Source of the DNA: JBAXLO01 sp037134755
GTDB taxonomy: Bacteria; Bacteroidota; Bacteroidia; Bacteroidales; JACABE01
NCBI GenBank assembly: GCA_037134755.1
Contig: JBAXLO010000041.1
Location: 1 to 27,016, forward strand
DNA: 27,016 nt
Direction of reading: 5' to 3'
The position numbers and the translations under genes are program-made. The notes below the pieces were generated by a model that saw only the letters and a program-made list of their open reading frames with translations, searched no databases and was not told where the DNA came from. Of this stretch, positions 1-8,233 are shown piece by piece; the stretch's first letter is position 1, and each line of letters begins with the position of its first letter.

Positions 1-458
1 ACAAAGAAAATGTTGAAATAAATACTAAAACCGGAAACAATAGGGGCGTTTGTAATTATAATAATGATGCAAATAATGTAGCAACTTATGGCAGGTTGTA
101 CAATTTTTATGCAGTAGTAGACTCTCGAAATCTATGTCCTACAGGTTGGCATGCACCAAGTGATAATGAATGGACGACTTTACTTAATTATTTAGGTGGA
201 GATAGTGCAGCAGGCGTACTACTTAAAGGATTCGGTAATGGTACAAATACAAGTGGCTTTACAGCTCTTGCTGGTGGTCTCAGATATAGTTTAGATGCAT
301 ATTATGGAAATATGGGATCAACCTGTTATTTCTGGAGTTCCACAATTAATAATAATAATAGTGCTTGGGAAATAATTTTAGATAATTTCTCAATTGGAGT
401 AGTACATACTTATGGAAATAAATATAATGGTGAATCTGTACGTTGTTTAAAAGATTAA
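1..458 (+). CDS. FISUMP-domain secreted protein, 3' end
   Basis: The frame is open from the first complete codon (base 3) to the TAA ending at 458, so the gene starts outside the window; the TTG near base 96 is internal. The translation carries the Fibrobacter succinogenes major paralogous domain (FISUMP, TIGR02145) signature: YNNDANN, then YGRLYNFYAV, LCPTGWHAPSDNEWTTL, a GFTALAGGLR segment, a YFWSST segment, and a terminal SVRCLKD. In Bacteroidota such domains sit at the end of secreted or lipid-anchored surface proteins of unknown function. No T9SS sorting domain follows; the protein simply ends after the FISUMP domain, so any anchor must be N-terminal and outside the window. The family call is firm, the function unknown. 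Confidence 0.9.
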   Translation, partial: KENVEINTKTGNNRGVCNYNNDANNVATYGRLYNFYAVVDSRNLCPTGWHAPSDNEWTTLLNYLGGDSAAGVLLKGFGNGTNTSGFTALAGGLRYSLDAYYGNMGSTCYFWSSTINNNNSAWEIILDNFSIGVVHTYGNKYNGESVRCLKD

Positions 459-477
459 GATACAAAACATAATAAAA

Positions 478-516
478 CAAAGAGCGGCTGCCTTAATTAA
501 AGACAGCCGCTCTTTG
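478..516. terminator. Bidirectional rho-independent terminator
   Basis: A perfect 13-bp stem (caaagagcggctg at 478-490 with cagccgctctttg at 504-516) encloses a 13-nt loop that can pair further after one mismatch. T-rich tracts lie on both sides: tttgtttt on the plus strand and ttttattatg on the minus strand. It sits between the convergent FISUMP gene and the minus-strand B12 operon, so it probably ends both. Confidence 0.9.
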
Positions 517-616
517 TTTTATATGAATAGTTTTATATTGAAAAGATATTGCCTGCAATAGCTTCCGCGAAAGCGGTATAAAAAAGAATAATAGTATTAC
601 CTAAGTATAGGATCTA

Positions 617-1765
617 CTAATTAAAGCTAAACCAAGAGGGAGTTATGCCTGCTCTTACCGAATCCATTACATTTCCATTGGCATCAAAGCGAAATACAAA
701 GCCATTTTGAGTGTAGTCGATGGCATCGCTTATAAACAGTTCGTTAGTAGATGGACTTACAGCAAGTGAATAGAAAAGTCTTGTGCCTTTTTTGATAAAA
801 GGTGTTAATGGAATCGCTGTTTCGTTGATTGACATCTTGTAAATATCGTTGCTTACATAATAAAGTGTGTCCTTAGTTGGATTAATATCGAGGCTGGTTG
901 GGGATAAGTATTTACTAGCAAACAATAAAGTCTTTTCGACGCTGAGTGTGTTAGGATTGATGCAAACCAGCGATGGGATTTCCTCATTATTGTAACCGCC
1001 GCTGCACAACACCCAAAGCTTGTTGTTCTTATCCATCACCATACTGTTGGGTTCTTTGCCAACTACTATACTATCGATGAGTTTATCTGTAGTTGTATTG
1101 ATAACTTGAACCGTGTTATTGTTTTGATGTACATAATACTGCGACCAGTTGCAAACAAATACCGTATTATTATACAAAAGCATTCTATCTGTTGCTTTAA
1201 TGGTGTTAATTTGCCCGGTAATGGTGTTGGTTTGTAAGTTGAGGATATTGATTACAGGACTTCTAAAGTCCGAAACATAAGCTTTCTTATAATCGATTTG
1301 CTGAATATAACGAGGAGAAGTCATCCCTGTAATTGTTTTTACTGATGAGAAATCAAAACTCGAAACAACTTCTATCTTACCGGAGTTATTAACAACTATA
1401 TAAATTAAATCATTCATCTGTTGCATCGACTGAGGCACATCTCCCAGAGGACGTTTGTTTACAGCATAAAAGATATCATTAGCAATAGTATGCGTCTTGA
1501 AATTGTAGAAGGAAATAATGCCGTTACCCCATGTATAGTTGCCTTCGCTTATAATAAACATGCCCTTGGCGGGAATAAAATTGGAAGCATCCGTGCTTTG
1601 TTCGCCAAAGTCATTGCCTTTGTTGCATGAAAGAATTGTAACGATAAGCATCATCAATACTAACAGCTTAATGATTTGTTTAAACCTAACAGGTTTTGAA
1701 AACCTTTTAGGTTTTATCCTCTCATTGAATTGCTGATTTAACATATTATAATCGTATCTTTTCAT
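617..1765 (-). CDS. BtuG-like YncE/DUF5074 beta-propeller surface lipoprotein
   Basis: A 382-aa protein. A hydrophobic segment (about residues 31-44) ends in a lipobox ILSC with Cys47, so it should be a lipoprotein. The rest is a run of short beta-strand repeats typical of YVTN/YncE-like seven-bladed propellers: VQVINTTTDKLIDSIVVG, then PNSMVMDKNNKLWVLCSGG, VCINPNTLSVEKTL, and the C-terminal GITPSWFSFN typical of DUF5074 proteins. In Bacteroides the surface lipoprotein BtuG of this type binds cobalamin very tightly and caps the BtuB receptor. The gene is last in a cobalamin-riboswitch operon and overlaps the TonB receptor gene upstream by ATGA, so translation is probably coupled. The leader before the signal helix is unusually long (about 30 residues) and contains a palindromic repeat (separate entry). 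The role in corrinoid capture is inferred from family and context. Confidence 0.8.
   Translation of the reverse strand: MKRYDYNMLNQQFNERIKPKRFSKPVRFKQIIKLLVLMMLIVTILSCNKGNDFGEQSTDASNFIPAKGMFIISEGNYTWGNGIISFYNFKTHTIANDIFYAVNKRPLGDVPQSMQQMNDLIYIVVNNSGKIEVVSSFDFSSVKTITGMTSPRYIQQIDYKKAYVSDFRSPVINILNLQTNTITGQINTIKATDRMLLYNNTVFVCNWSQYYVHQNNNTVQVINTTTDKLIDSIVVGKEPNSMVMDKNNKLWVLCSGGYNNEEIPSLVCINPNTLSVEKTLLFASKYLSPTSLDINPTKDTLYYVSNDIYKMSINETAIPLTPFIKKGTRLFYSLAVSPSTNELFISDAIDYTQNGFVFRFDANGNVMDSVRAGITPSWFSFN
1682..1714. repeat. Palindromic repeat (REP-like) inside a coding leader
   Basis: Two 16-nt arms, 1682-1697 (aaacctaacaggtttt) and 1699-1714 (aaaaccttttaggttt), are inverted complements with a single mismatch around a 1-nt centre. 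The 33 nt are exactly 11 codons and encode KPKRFSKPVRF (residues 18-28) of the BtuG-like lipoprotein, just before its signal helix. AACCTGTTAGGTT-type palindromes are, from memory, common interspersed elements in Bacteroidota; that is recollection, while the symmetry and in-frame length are seen directly. Confidence 0.75.
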
Positions 1766-3768
1766 TTGGAGGTTAAATCTAAACGGATTAATAACTGATA
1801 ATTTCTTCCGGGCATAGGTTGCCAGGCTATAGCCTGATAATCTATATTAAAGATATTATTAATACTGAACTGGAGCGCTACTTTCTTTTCTTTAAACTTA
1901 AAAGAACGTCCTGCAATAACGTCAGTCAGTGTATAATATGGCATATATCTTGTGTTGGATGTATTGGTGAATCTGTTGCCTGTATAATGCACATAAAAAG
2001 AGAGGTGATAAGACTTCCATTCAGTTCGTAGACTGCTGTTAAACGAATGTTCGGGGATATATATTAACTGTTTGCCATCAGTATTATCATTAATATTAAT
2101 CTGCCCTTGATTGTGTGCGGAAGTATAAGTGTAGTTTGCATTTAATCTAAAGGTAAGAGGCTTTATGTTATAGATAAGCGAGACGGAACTCTCAATACCC
2201 TGCGACAAAACCTTCTTAAGATTAGAAGGACTCCAGTAACGGTACTGAGCATCGGGCTGCCATAGAATCCAGTTGTTGATATTAGTATAGAAATAAGTAA
2301 GCTCCGAAGTTAAATTAAGTTTTCTTTCTTTCTTAGTCTCATACTTTAAACCACCTTCAGCAGAATATCCTTGTTCGGGCAATAAATTAGGGTTGCCACC
2401 CGGATACCAGTAAAGATCATTGAGCGTAGGCTGATGATAGTTCTTTGAGATCTGTGTCTTTATTGCGATACTTTTATCTTTAAGAAGAGAATATTCAACA
2501 CCTAAAGAAGGAAGAAAAGGCAACCAAACATTATCAGAATTCTCCTGACGCAACATCAGGAAAGAAAGCAAACGTTTAGTGATCTGTGTATTGATACTTG
2601 CAAACAAAGCAAACTGTTTACGCTCCTTTATATCTCTATAATTACTTGAGTTAACTCTATTGTCTTCGATAGATGTACCGATATTAAACATTACTTTCTC
2701 AGAAAGGATATAATTGTAATTAACATTCCCTGAAAGGGAGTTAACTTTATTAACAGAGTTAATAGCTGCAATCTTATTGGTATAGTTGAGGTAATCATAG
2801 AACCACGAAAGCTTTACATTCAACTTATGTTTGTCGCCGGTGTTCTTCCATTCAACCAAACTACGCGCAAACTGATTATCCTGAGCTTCGTTCCCCGGCA
2901 ATGGCTGTACAACTATCGGTTGAGGGATAGCTCTGTTATTATCCTGTAACCAAACTCTTATCGCAATCTCATTGTGTTTGTTTAGCTCACAATAAACTTC
3001 CTGTAAAAGGGAATACTGTTTATAGTCTGCATCCTGACGTGTTTGCATAGGATAAGAAGCTGTTTCAATAGCATTGTTTTTAAAAGAGAAGTCGTTAGCA
3101 GAAGTAACAAAAGCAAGCCGGGTATCTGAATACCACTTGCCTATTTTAAACCCTGCTTTAACAAAAGAACCATAAGTTGAAAAACTACCCACTTCCTGAA
3201 TATATTCCAGATGTAATTTCTCTTTCTCTTTAGTGTTAGATATGTTAATACTGCCTCCCAAACCACCCGAACTATTAACAAGTGAGCTACCTCCATGCAA
3301 TAGATTAACATTATCTATAAAGAAGACATTAAGCATTGAGAAATCCTGCTGACCAATCATAGGAGAGTTAATCTCCATCCCATTCCAATTAACAAGAGTA
3401 TGAGTTGCACCAGTTCCACGGAAAGAAGCTGTTGCCAATCCACCTTGTCCATAAGTTTTAATAAACACAGGCGAATGAGAAGCCAAAAGATCAGATAAAG
3501 TTGCACTGATATTCTCGGCAATAGTTATACTGTCGATGTTAGTTTTCTTAAGACTGTGTTGAGGGTCTAATCTTTCGGACGTAATGCTTATGCTATTAAG
3601 TTGGATAGTGTCTTTTAAATGCTGAGCATTAACAGATAAAGTAGAAAAAAGCATTAATAAAATAAATATCGACAAGCAAACATCAGCAAGTAATTGTTTT
3701 GGAGTAGCCCAATAACTATTTACTTCCTGATGTTTGTGTTTCTTGTCAATATTTATGTTTTTATTCAA
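1762..3768 (-). CDS. TonB-dependent outer-membrane receptor (second, B12 operon)
   Basis: A 668-aa receptor with a long n-region, a signal helix at about residues 31-46 ending in VNAQ, a plug domain at about 70-180 (FRGTGATHTLVNWNGMEIN, then GGSSLVNSSGGLGGSINI) and a C-terminal 22-strand-type barrel with many aromatic strand ends. There is no N-terminal carboxypeptidase-like extension, so it is not a SusC/RagA protein; it resembles BtuB- or siderophore-type receptors. It lies 12 nt downstream of the BtuB-like gene and overlaps the propeller lipoprotein gene by 4 nt. Because a cobalamin riboswitch heads the operon, it probably imports a corrinoid or precursor across the outer membrane with TonB energy. 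Its ligand cannot be read from the sequence. Confidence 0.88.
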   Translation of the reverse strand: MNKNINIDKKHKHQEVNSYWATPKQLLADVCLSIFILLMLFSTLSVNAQHLKDTIQLNSISITSERLDPQHSLKKTNIDSITIAENISATLSDLLASHSPVFIKTYGQGGLATASFRGTGATHTLVNWNGMEINSPMIGQQDFSMLNVFFIDNVNLLHGGSSLVNSSGGLGGSINISNTKEKEKLHLEYIQEVGSFSTYGSFVKAGFKIGKWYSDTRLAFVTSANDFSFKNNAIETASYPMQTRQDADYKQYSLLQEVYCELNKHNEIAIRVWLQDNNRAIPQPIVVQPLPGNEAQDNQFARSLVEWKNTGDKHKLNVKLSWFYDYLNYTNKIAAINSVNKVNSLSGNVNYNYILSEKVMFNIGTSIEDNRVNSSNYRDIKERKQFALFASINTQITKRLLSFLMLRQENSDNVWLPFLPSLGVEYSLLKDKSIAIKTQISKNYHQPTLNDLYWYPGGNPNLLPEQGYSAEGGLKYETKKERKLNLTSELTYFYTNINNWILWQPDAQYRYWSPSNLKKVLSQGIESSVSLIYNIKPLTFRLNANYTYTSAHNQGQININDNTDGKQLIYIPEHSFNSSLRTEWKSYHLSFYVHYTGNRFTNTSNTRYMPYYTLTDVIAGRSFKFKEKKVALQFSINNIFNIDYQAIAWQPMPGRNYQLLIRLDLTSK

Positions 3769-3780
3769 TACCTTATATTA

Positions 3781-5730
3781 TTATTTATAAAAGATCTTAT
3801 AACTAACGCCACCGGTAAACCAACTGCCTGGCATTTGTATGTTCCCTATGTCCTGATACTTGGCATCAAACAAATTGTTTGCTTCTACATATATTGACCA
3901 GACGCGTTTTTCAAGATATATCTTTAAATCAGTTGTAAAATATGGAGAATATACTACAGCATTACCTGTAACAGCATCAGAATAAGTGCCCGCTCTGTCA
4001 TGATAACGCATTGCCCAACTTGCTTTAACTTCATTACAAATGGTATGATCAAAACGAAGCGTAAGTTTGTTTCGTAAATAATCAAGAGCATAATAAGAAA
4101 TAAAGTCAGAACTCTGTTTCTCTAATGAAAGATAACTATAAGTAACATTTAAAGTGTTAAGGAAAGATTCACTGCCATAAAGTTTCTTCATATCTAGTTG
4201 CATCGAAAGTTCAATACCATTAGCAATAACCTGAGTAATGTTTCTGCTTTCCCATTTAGAAGTTGCAGTTGGCTTAACCCAATCAATTAAGTTCTTGCCA
4301 TCTCTGCGAAAGATAGAAACATGAGCATTTACTTTATCAGTGATGTATTTTAATCCTGTTTCATAAGTTGTAGCTTCCTCAGGAACAAGTTTGATATTGC
4401 CCTGATTAGAAGGTCCAACATAATAAAGGTCAGTGTAAGTAGGAAGACGTAAAGACTGGTTAACTGAAGCAAACACTTTGTATTTATCACTCAACTTATA
4501 ACTTGCATCAGCACTAAAATCTGTTTTCCAACCAAAGTCTGAATTATGATTGATGTAAACACCGGCCGAAACAGCTAGCTTTTTTAAGGTAATAAGATGT
4601 TCGGCAAACAAACCAATGTTATCTCTTGACTTACTTTTGGTAAACAATGCCCCAGGTTCGCCGGGTACTTCCTGAGGAGTTGCTAATGGCGTTCCCAAAA
4701 CATTACTTAATATGCTTTCTCTTCTGAACTCTCCTCCAACAGTAGTTTTTCCGAGAAAAGTATGAACATTTGCACTTAGTTCAGCACCATATACATTTGT
4801 TAGATGGTAATTATGTCCTTTATACCATGAAGGCCATGTAGAGGAATCAGATCTGAACAACTCAAATCTATCCTGATTACGTCTATAGTAAATAGTAGGA
4901 CTGAATTGTATCTTACCTGTGGAAACAAAACCTGCATTAGCAAAGTAAGTCTTTGTTTGTTCAAATTCATTCGGGAAAGCAGATGAGTAAAATTCGTTAG
5001 CACCAAACTTTTTGTTAGTGTAACCAAACTGTACAGAAGCTTTTCCTGCATTAGTGTTTAAATCCGATTGATAAAAGATGTTTCCGATGTTGTAATCTGT
5101 ATTATTTATATAACCATCAGAAGCTTTATTTGAAATTGAAAGATAATTATGAGACTTCCCTTTGTTAAATGATATTGCAGCATTTGTATTGTAGGTCTGA
5201 TATTCACCTCCACCTGCTGATAATTTAACAAAGTTATCTGTTTGAGTATTTGTTACGATGTTTATTGCTCCGGCAAATGCATTAACACCATAAATCCTTG
5301 AGCCGGGACCTTCGAGAATCTCTATTCTCTCAACATCTGACAACTCTACAGGAATGTTCATAGTATGGTGCCCGGTTTGTGGGTCATTAATTTTAACTCC
5401 ATTAAGAAGAACCAGCGTTTGTTCAAAGCTGCCTCCACGAATACCAATATCAGATTGTACACTATTTGCTCCTCTGTTTCTAACATCAACATTAATGGCG
5501 TATTCCAATAGTTCATTGATACTTTGAACAGGAGCTTTAACTATTTCTTCACGATTGATTATTTGTACAATCCTTGACTTTTCGCTGTATAAAGCTGCCG
5601 GTTTAGAATCAGTAATAATTGTTTCCTTTAAATTAACGGTATCTTTCTGAGAATAGCTGTAATTAAAGCATAGTAATAAAAGAAATAAATAGGTTAATGT
5701 TATTTTTAATTTTGTAGTTTGATTAGACAT
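3781..5730 (-). CDS. btuB: BtuB-like TonB-dependent cobalamin receptor
   Basis: A 649-aa protein, close to the length of enterobacterial BtuB (about 614). The signal peptide runs to about residue 27 (CFNYSYSQ). The plug domain spans about 45-160: SINELLEYAINVDVRNRG, IGIRGGSFEQTLVLLNGVKI, RIEILEGPGSRIYGVNAFAG, INIVTN. The rest is a beta-barrel ending in an aromatic strand (SYKIFYK). The plug pattern VDVRNRG...DIGIRGG...ERIEILEGP...INIV is the BtuB/CirA style. The gene is third in an operon led by a cobalamin riboswitch, 15 nt after the second cargo gene and 12 nt before another receptor. Vitamin B12 or related corrinoid import is the natural reading, supported by the riboswitch and the BtuG-like neighbour. 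The symbol rests on family and context, not on tested function. Confidence 0.85.
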   Translation of the reverse strand: MSNQTTKLKITLTYLFLLLLCFNYSYSQKDTVNLKETIITDSKPAALYSEKSRIVQIINREEIVKAPVQSINELLEYAINVDVRNRGANSVQSDIGIRGGSFEQTLVLLNGVKINDPQTGHHTMNIPVELSDVERIEILEGPGSRIYGVNAFAGAINIVTNTQTDNFVKLSAGGGEYQTYNTNAAISFNKGKSHNYLSISNKASDGYINNTDYNIGNIFYQSDLNTNAGKASVQFGYTNKKFGANEFYSSAFPNEFEQTKTYFANAGFVSTGKIQFSPTIYYRRNQDRFELFRSDSSTWPSWYKGHNYHLTNVYGAELSANVHTFLGKTTVGGEFRRESILSNVLGTPLATPQEVPGEPGALFTKSKSRDNIGLFAEHLITLKKLAVSAGVYINHNSDFGWKTDFSADASYKLSDKYKVFASVNQSLRLPTYTDLYYVGPSNQGNIKLVPEEATTYETGLKYITDKVNAHVSIFRRDGKNLIDWVKPTATSKWESRNITQVIANGIELSMQLDMKKLYGSESFLNTLNVTYSYLSLEKQSSDFISYYALDYLRNKLTLRFDHTICNEVKASWAMRYHDRAGTYSDAVTGNAVVYSPYFTTDLKIYLEKRVWSIYVEANNLFDAKYQDIGNIQMPGSWFTGGVSYKIFYK

Positions 5731-5745
5731 TGTTTTCTAATTTGA

Positions 5746-6753
5746 TTAATACTTGATGACCTTTTTATAAATGTTATCTCCATTTTCAAGGCTAATCTTA
5801 ATCAAATACATCCCCTTTGCTAAAGAAGTCGTATTAAGTTGAATATTATAAGTTATCTTTTGATTAATAAGTAAGGCTCCGGTTGAGTTATAAATAGACA
5901 ACTCTGAATTAAGCATACTTATTCCTTCAAAATTAATATTAAGTTTATCAACAAACGGATTGGGGAAAGTGTTTATTTGAGTATTAATATTAGAGGCATT
6001 GATGCCGGTATTGCTTGTATTATGCATCACTCCAACTGCATCCAAATCAAAGCCCCCTGTCATAAAAGGAGTAGGATAAGGGTCATTAATAATATGTCCC
6101 TGGCTATCTTTTCTACAATATTTCTCTGAGATATTTCCCACTACATCAGTAATCTTAATGTAATTAATATTATTAACATCTAAACCCACGCTGTCTTTGA
6201 GTTCTTCCAAATCAAAAGGAGTTCCATAAAGAACTTTGTATTTCCCTGCAAGGTTATTTATTTTAGTAGCGTCAAGAGTTTCAAATCCTGCAACCTGAAT
6301 TGTATCCTGTGTTAACGATACTGAAGGAAATGTAACATAATGAATGCCATCAGTACTTACAGAAACAAAAGCTAACTCTAGGAAAAGTCCATCAAATGAG
6401 TTCTCAAATACAGCAAAATCAAAACCCTGCCCATTTACAATTGGATGATTGAAAGTTAGGATAGCTTCACCTCCATCACCAAGACTGACTGTGGCATTAT
6501 CAGCGACACCCAATGCGTCTGTATTAGAACCAAACGAAGCATAATGATTACCAATAGCAGCAGGGTCTTCTGCATTTGTGTCTGCAATATCAAGATATCC
6601 CCTTACAATACTACAAGTAGTTGCCCAATCAATAATATCAGGACTATCCTTACTTATGGCTGTAGAGCCCGTTGTTCCAGCAGCTGGAGGATACTGTGCT
6701 TTAGTTGTAAAAGCAATAAAGAATATAAGTATAATTACAAACTTTATTCTCAT
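5746..6753 (-). CDS. T9SS type A cargo, B12-operon cell-surface protein
   Basis: A 335-aa secreted protein. The signal peptide covers about residues 1-19 (FIAFTTKAQ). The body (about 20-240) contains GDGGEAILTFNHPIVNGQGF, DFAVFENSF and ELAFVSVSTDGIHYVTFPS, a beta-sandwich-like surface-protein family that I associate with Bacteroidota B12-regulated loci but cannot name further. The tail from about residue 255 (TFPNPFVDKLNI ... LAKGMYLIKI ... KKVIKY) is a type A T9SS sorting domain, so it should cross the outer membrane by T9SS and be attached to the surface. It lies 4 nt after the DUF4465 gene and 15 nt before the BtuB-like gene. A role in corrinoid binding or hand-over is inferred from position only. 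Confidence 0.8.
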   Translation of the reverse strand: MRIKFVIILIFFIAFTTKAQYPPAAGTTGSTAISKDSPDIIDWATTCSIVRGYLDIADTNAEDPAAIGNHYASFGSNTDALGVADNATVSLGDGGEAILTFNHPIVNGQGFDFAVFENSFDGLFLELAFVSVSTDGIHYVTFPSVSLTQDTIQVAGFETLDATKINNLAGKYKVLYGTPFDLEELKDSVGLDVNNINYIKITDVVGNISEKYCRKDSQGHIINDPYPTPFMTGGFDLDAVGVMHNTSNTGINASNINTQINTFPNPFVDKLNINFEGISMLNSELSIYNSTGALLINQKITYNIQLNTTSLAKGMYLIKISLENGDNIYKKVIKY

Positions 6754-6757
6754 AATC

Positions 6758-7765
6758 TTATTTCTTACTAATCTTCTTAACCAAACTTCCTTTAGGAGTA
6801 GAATAAGTAATAAAGTAAATACCTGATTGAATATTACTCAAATTTATAATGCCTCCTTTAAAGTTCTCTATTGATTTTATTTCCTTTCCTGTAATATCAG
6901 TTAATGAGATTTTTCCTGAAGTTCTTTCATTAATTATAATATTGATATTATCTAAGCATGGATTAGGGAATACATTCATTATTATTTGCTGCTCTTTTAA
7001 TTGAGAGATTCCATTTGTAGGAGCGTTCCCATTAAAATTATCAATGCAGAAATATGAAGGAGTATTCATCCCATAGGCACCGGTATCTGATGAATACAAA
7101 GTGAAAGCAAGACTATCAACTGTACCCAATGATGTGAGGTCGCACCATTTCCAATCTTTTACAATATAATCAAGGCTGTTGTTGGCATATCTATAATCTG
7201 CAAGATAGAATAATACAGAGTCAGAAATAATGCCAGAATGATATCCTTGAATTTTCAACATAAACCAGTCAGGATCATTGCCTGTAGTTCCACCAAATTT
7301 TTTAGCATAACTATCACCATTAAGCATTGATAAATATGCATAAGTATTATTAGTGACATATAAACCATTAATAACCTTAGCAGGATTTAATTTAATAATA
7401 TTAGGGATTGGTTTATAAGATACCCAGTCAGCTAATACAGAACTAACTGCATAGGTAGTTGAGTTATTAAATCCTTTTCCGGCAATAGCTGAAAACTGAT
7501 TTGGTAAGCCTGTTGTAATTGTGTCAATTTTATTACTGTAAGCAAAACCACTCCATACATAAGCAGTTCCACCATAACTAGTATATGAATTTGGAAAGAA
7601 GTAACCTCCATCCGAAAAGCCTCCTGACATATCGGAACCGTTCCAGAAAGTATCAACAGCTAAAGTAAGATTGTCGAAAGTTGCCACTGTTTGAGCATTT
7701 AAATTATGCCACTGAAAAAAGCAAAGCAATATTGCAGCTGCTGTTAAGATTTTTAGTTTCTTCAT
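6758..7765 (-). CDS. DUF4465 T9SS type A cargo, first gene of B12 operon
   Basis: A 335-aa secreted protein with a signal peptide to about residue 24 (HNLNAQ). A DUF4465 domain covers about 27-250: ATFDNLTLAVDTFWNGSD, GGFSDGGYFFPNSYTSYGG, WSGFAYSN, then LADYRYANNSLDYIVKDWKW and VDSLAFTLYSSDTGAYGMNT. The tail from about 262 (NVFPNPCLDNINI ... SGIYFITY ... KKISKK) is a type A T9SS sorting domain. DUF4465 proteins recur next to BtuB/BtuG genes in Bacteroidota, and surface proteins of this kind (BtuH) have been described as B12 binders; I recall this and am not certain the family label matches. The gene follows the cobalamin riboswitch by about 128 nt and starts the operon. Here the anchor is a T9SS tail rather than a lipobox. 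Confidence 0.83.
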   Translation of the reverse strand: MKKLKILTAAAILLCFFQWHNLNAQTVATFDNLTLAVDTFWNGSDMSGGFSDGGYFFPNSYTSYGGTAYVWSGFAYSNKIDTITTGLPNQFSAIAGKGFNNSTTYAVSSVLADWVSYKPIPNIIKLNPAKVINGLYVTNNTYAYLSMLNGDSYAKKFGGTTGNDPDWFMLKIQGYHSGIISDSVLFYLADYRYANNSLDYIVKDWKWCDLTSLGTVDSLAFTLYSSDTGAYGMNTPSYFCIDNFNGNAPTNGISQLKEQQIIMNVFPNPCLDNINIIINERTSGKISLTDITGKEIKSIENFKGGIINLSNIQSGIYFITYSTPKGSLVKKISKK

Positions 7766-7769
7766 TACG

Positions 7770-7816
7770 AAAGTTTTTAAAGTTTAATATTTAATTTATT
7801 TAAACTTCAAAACTTT
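7770..7816 (-). promoter_or_regulatory. Hairpin just before the first start codon, candidate expression platform
   Basis: On the minus strand, aaagttttgaagttta (7816-7801) can pair with taaactttaaaaacttt (7786-7770), with one mismatch and one bulge. It ends 4 nt before the ATG at 7765, so it would hide the ribosome-loading region. A second hairpin lies at 7886-7854 (ttcaaa/tttgaa plus gcttt/aaagc). Switching between alternative folds controlled by the aptamer is an inference. Confidence 0.45.
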
Positions 7817-7893
7817 TGGATCTTTGTGTGAATTTAATAGATAAGCTATAGAATTCAAACTCGCTTTTTAACCCGAAAGCTTTGAATATATAT

Positions 7894-8061
7894 TTTGTAT
7901 TGGTAGGTCTTCTGACTCGCTCTCTCTTTATGCTGCCTTCCCGTCAAATAAATGATAGTGACAATAAAATGCAAAAGAGTATTAAAGAGCTTACAGCAGC
8001 GGGAACTGTTACCGGATTTCACGGTATTCCCTTTTAAGTCCTAAATGGACACCAATACAAA
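7894..8061 (-). ncRNA. Cobalamin (AdoCbl-type) riboswitch
   Basis: Read on the minus strand, the element starts and ends with a perfect 11-bp P1 helix (tttgtattggt with accaatacaaa). Inside are the conserved blocks of the class: aaaagggaa, then ccgtgaaatccgg, the B12-box-like cccgctgctgtaa, gtcactat, gacgggaaggc, and gtcagaagacct. The order and spacing match the cobalamin riboswitch family. The B12 box reads GCTGCTG where GCCACTG is usual. It lies about 128 nt upstream of the DUF4465 gene and should repress the five-gene operon when B12 is plentiful. Confidence 0.95.
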
Positions 8062-8063
8062 TG

Positions 8064-8071
8064 CAAAAGTA
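8064..8071 (-). promoter_or_regulatory. -7 box (TACTTTTG) for the riboswitch transcript
   Basis: On the minus strand TACTTTTG fits the Bacteroidota TAnnTTTG consensus and lies 2 nt before the 5' end of the riboswitch P1 helix, as expected for a transcript that begins with the aptamer. No clear TTTG is seen at the -33 position. Confidence 0.5.
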
Positions 8072-8167
8072 AAGAATAATATTTATATATGATGCTTAAA
8101 ATTTATTATTTATTAAAAGTTATTAATAAATATGTTTAAAACACTGAAGTCAAAATATAAAAAAACA

Positions 8168-8194
8168 AAAGCCTGGACTTATGATCCAGGCTTT
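8168..8194 (-). terminator. Terminator of the ECF sigma factor gene
   Basis: A perfect 10-bp stem (aaagcctgga/tccaggcttt) with a 7-nt loop is followed on the minus strand by ttgttttttta. It lies about 40 nt past the sigma gene stop codon and separates it from the riboswitch operon. Confidence 0.88.
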
Positions 8195-8233
8195 ATAAAT
8201 TAACACTATTAAAATTAACTTAATATATAAACA

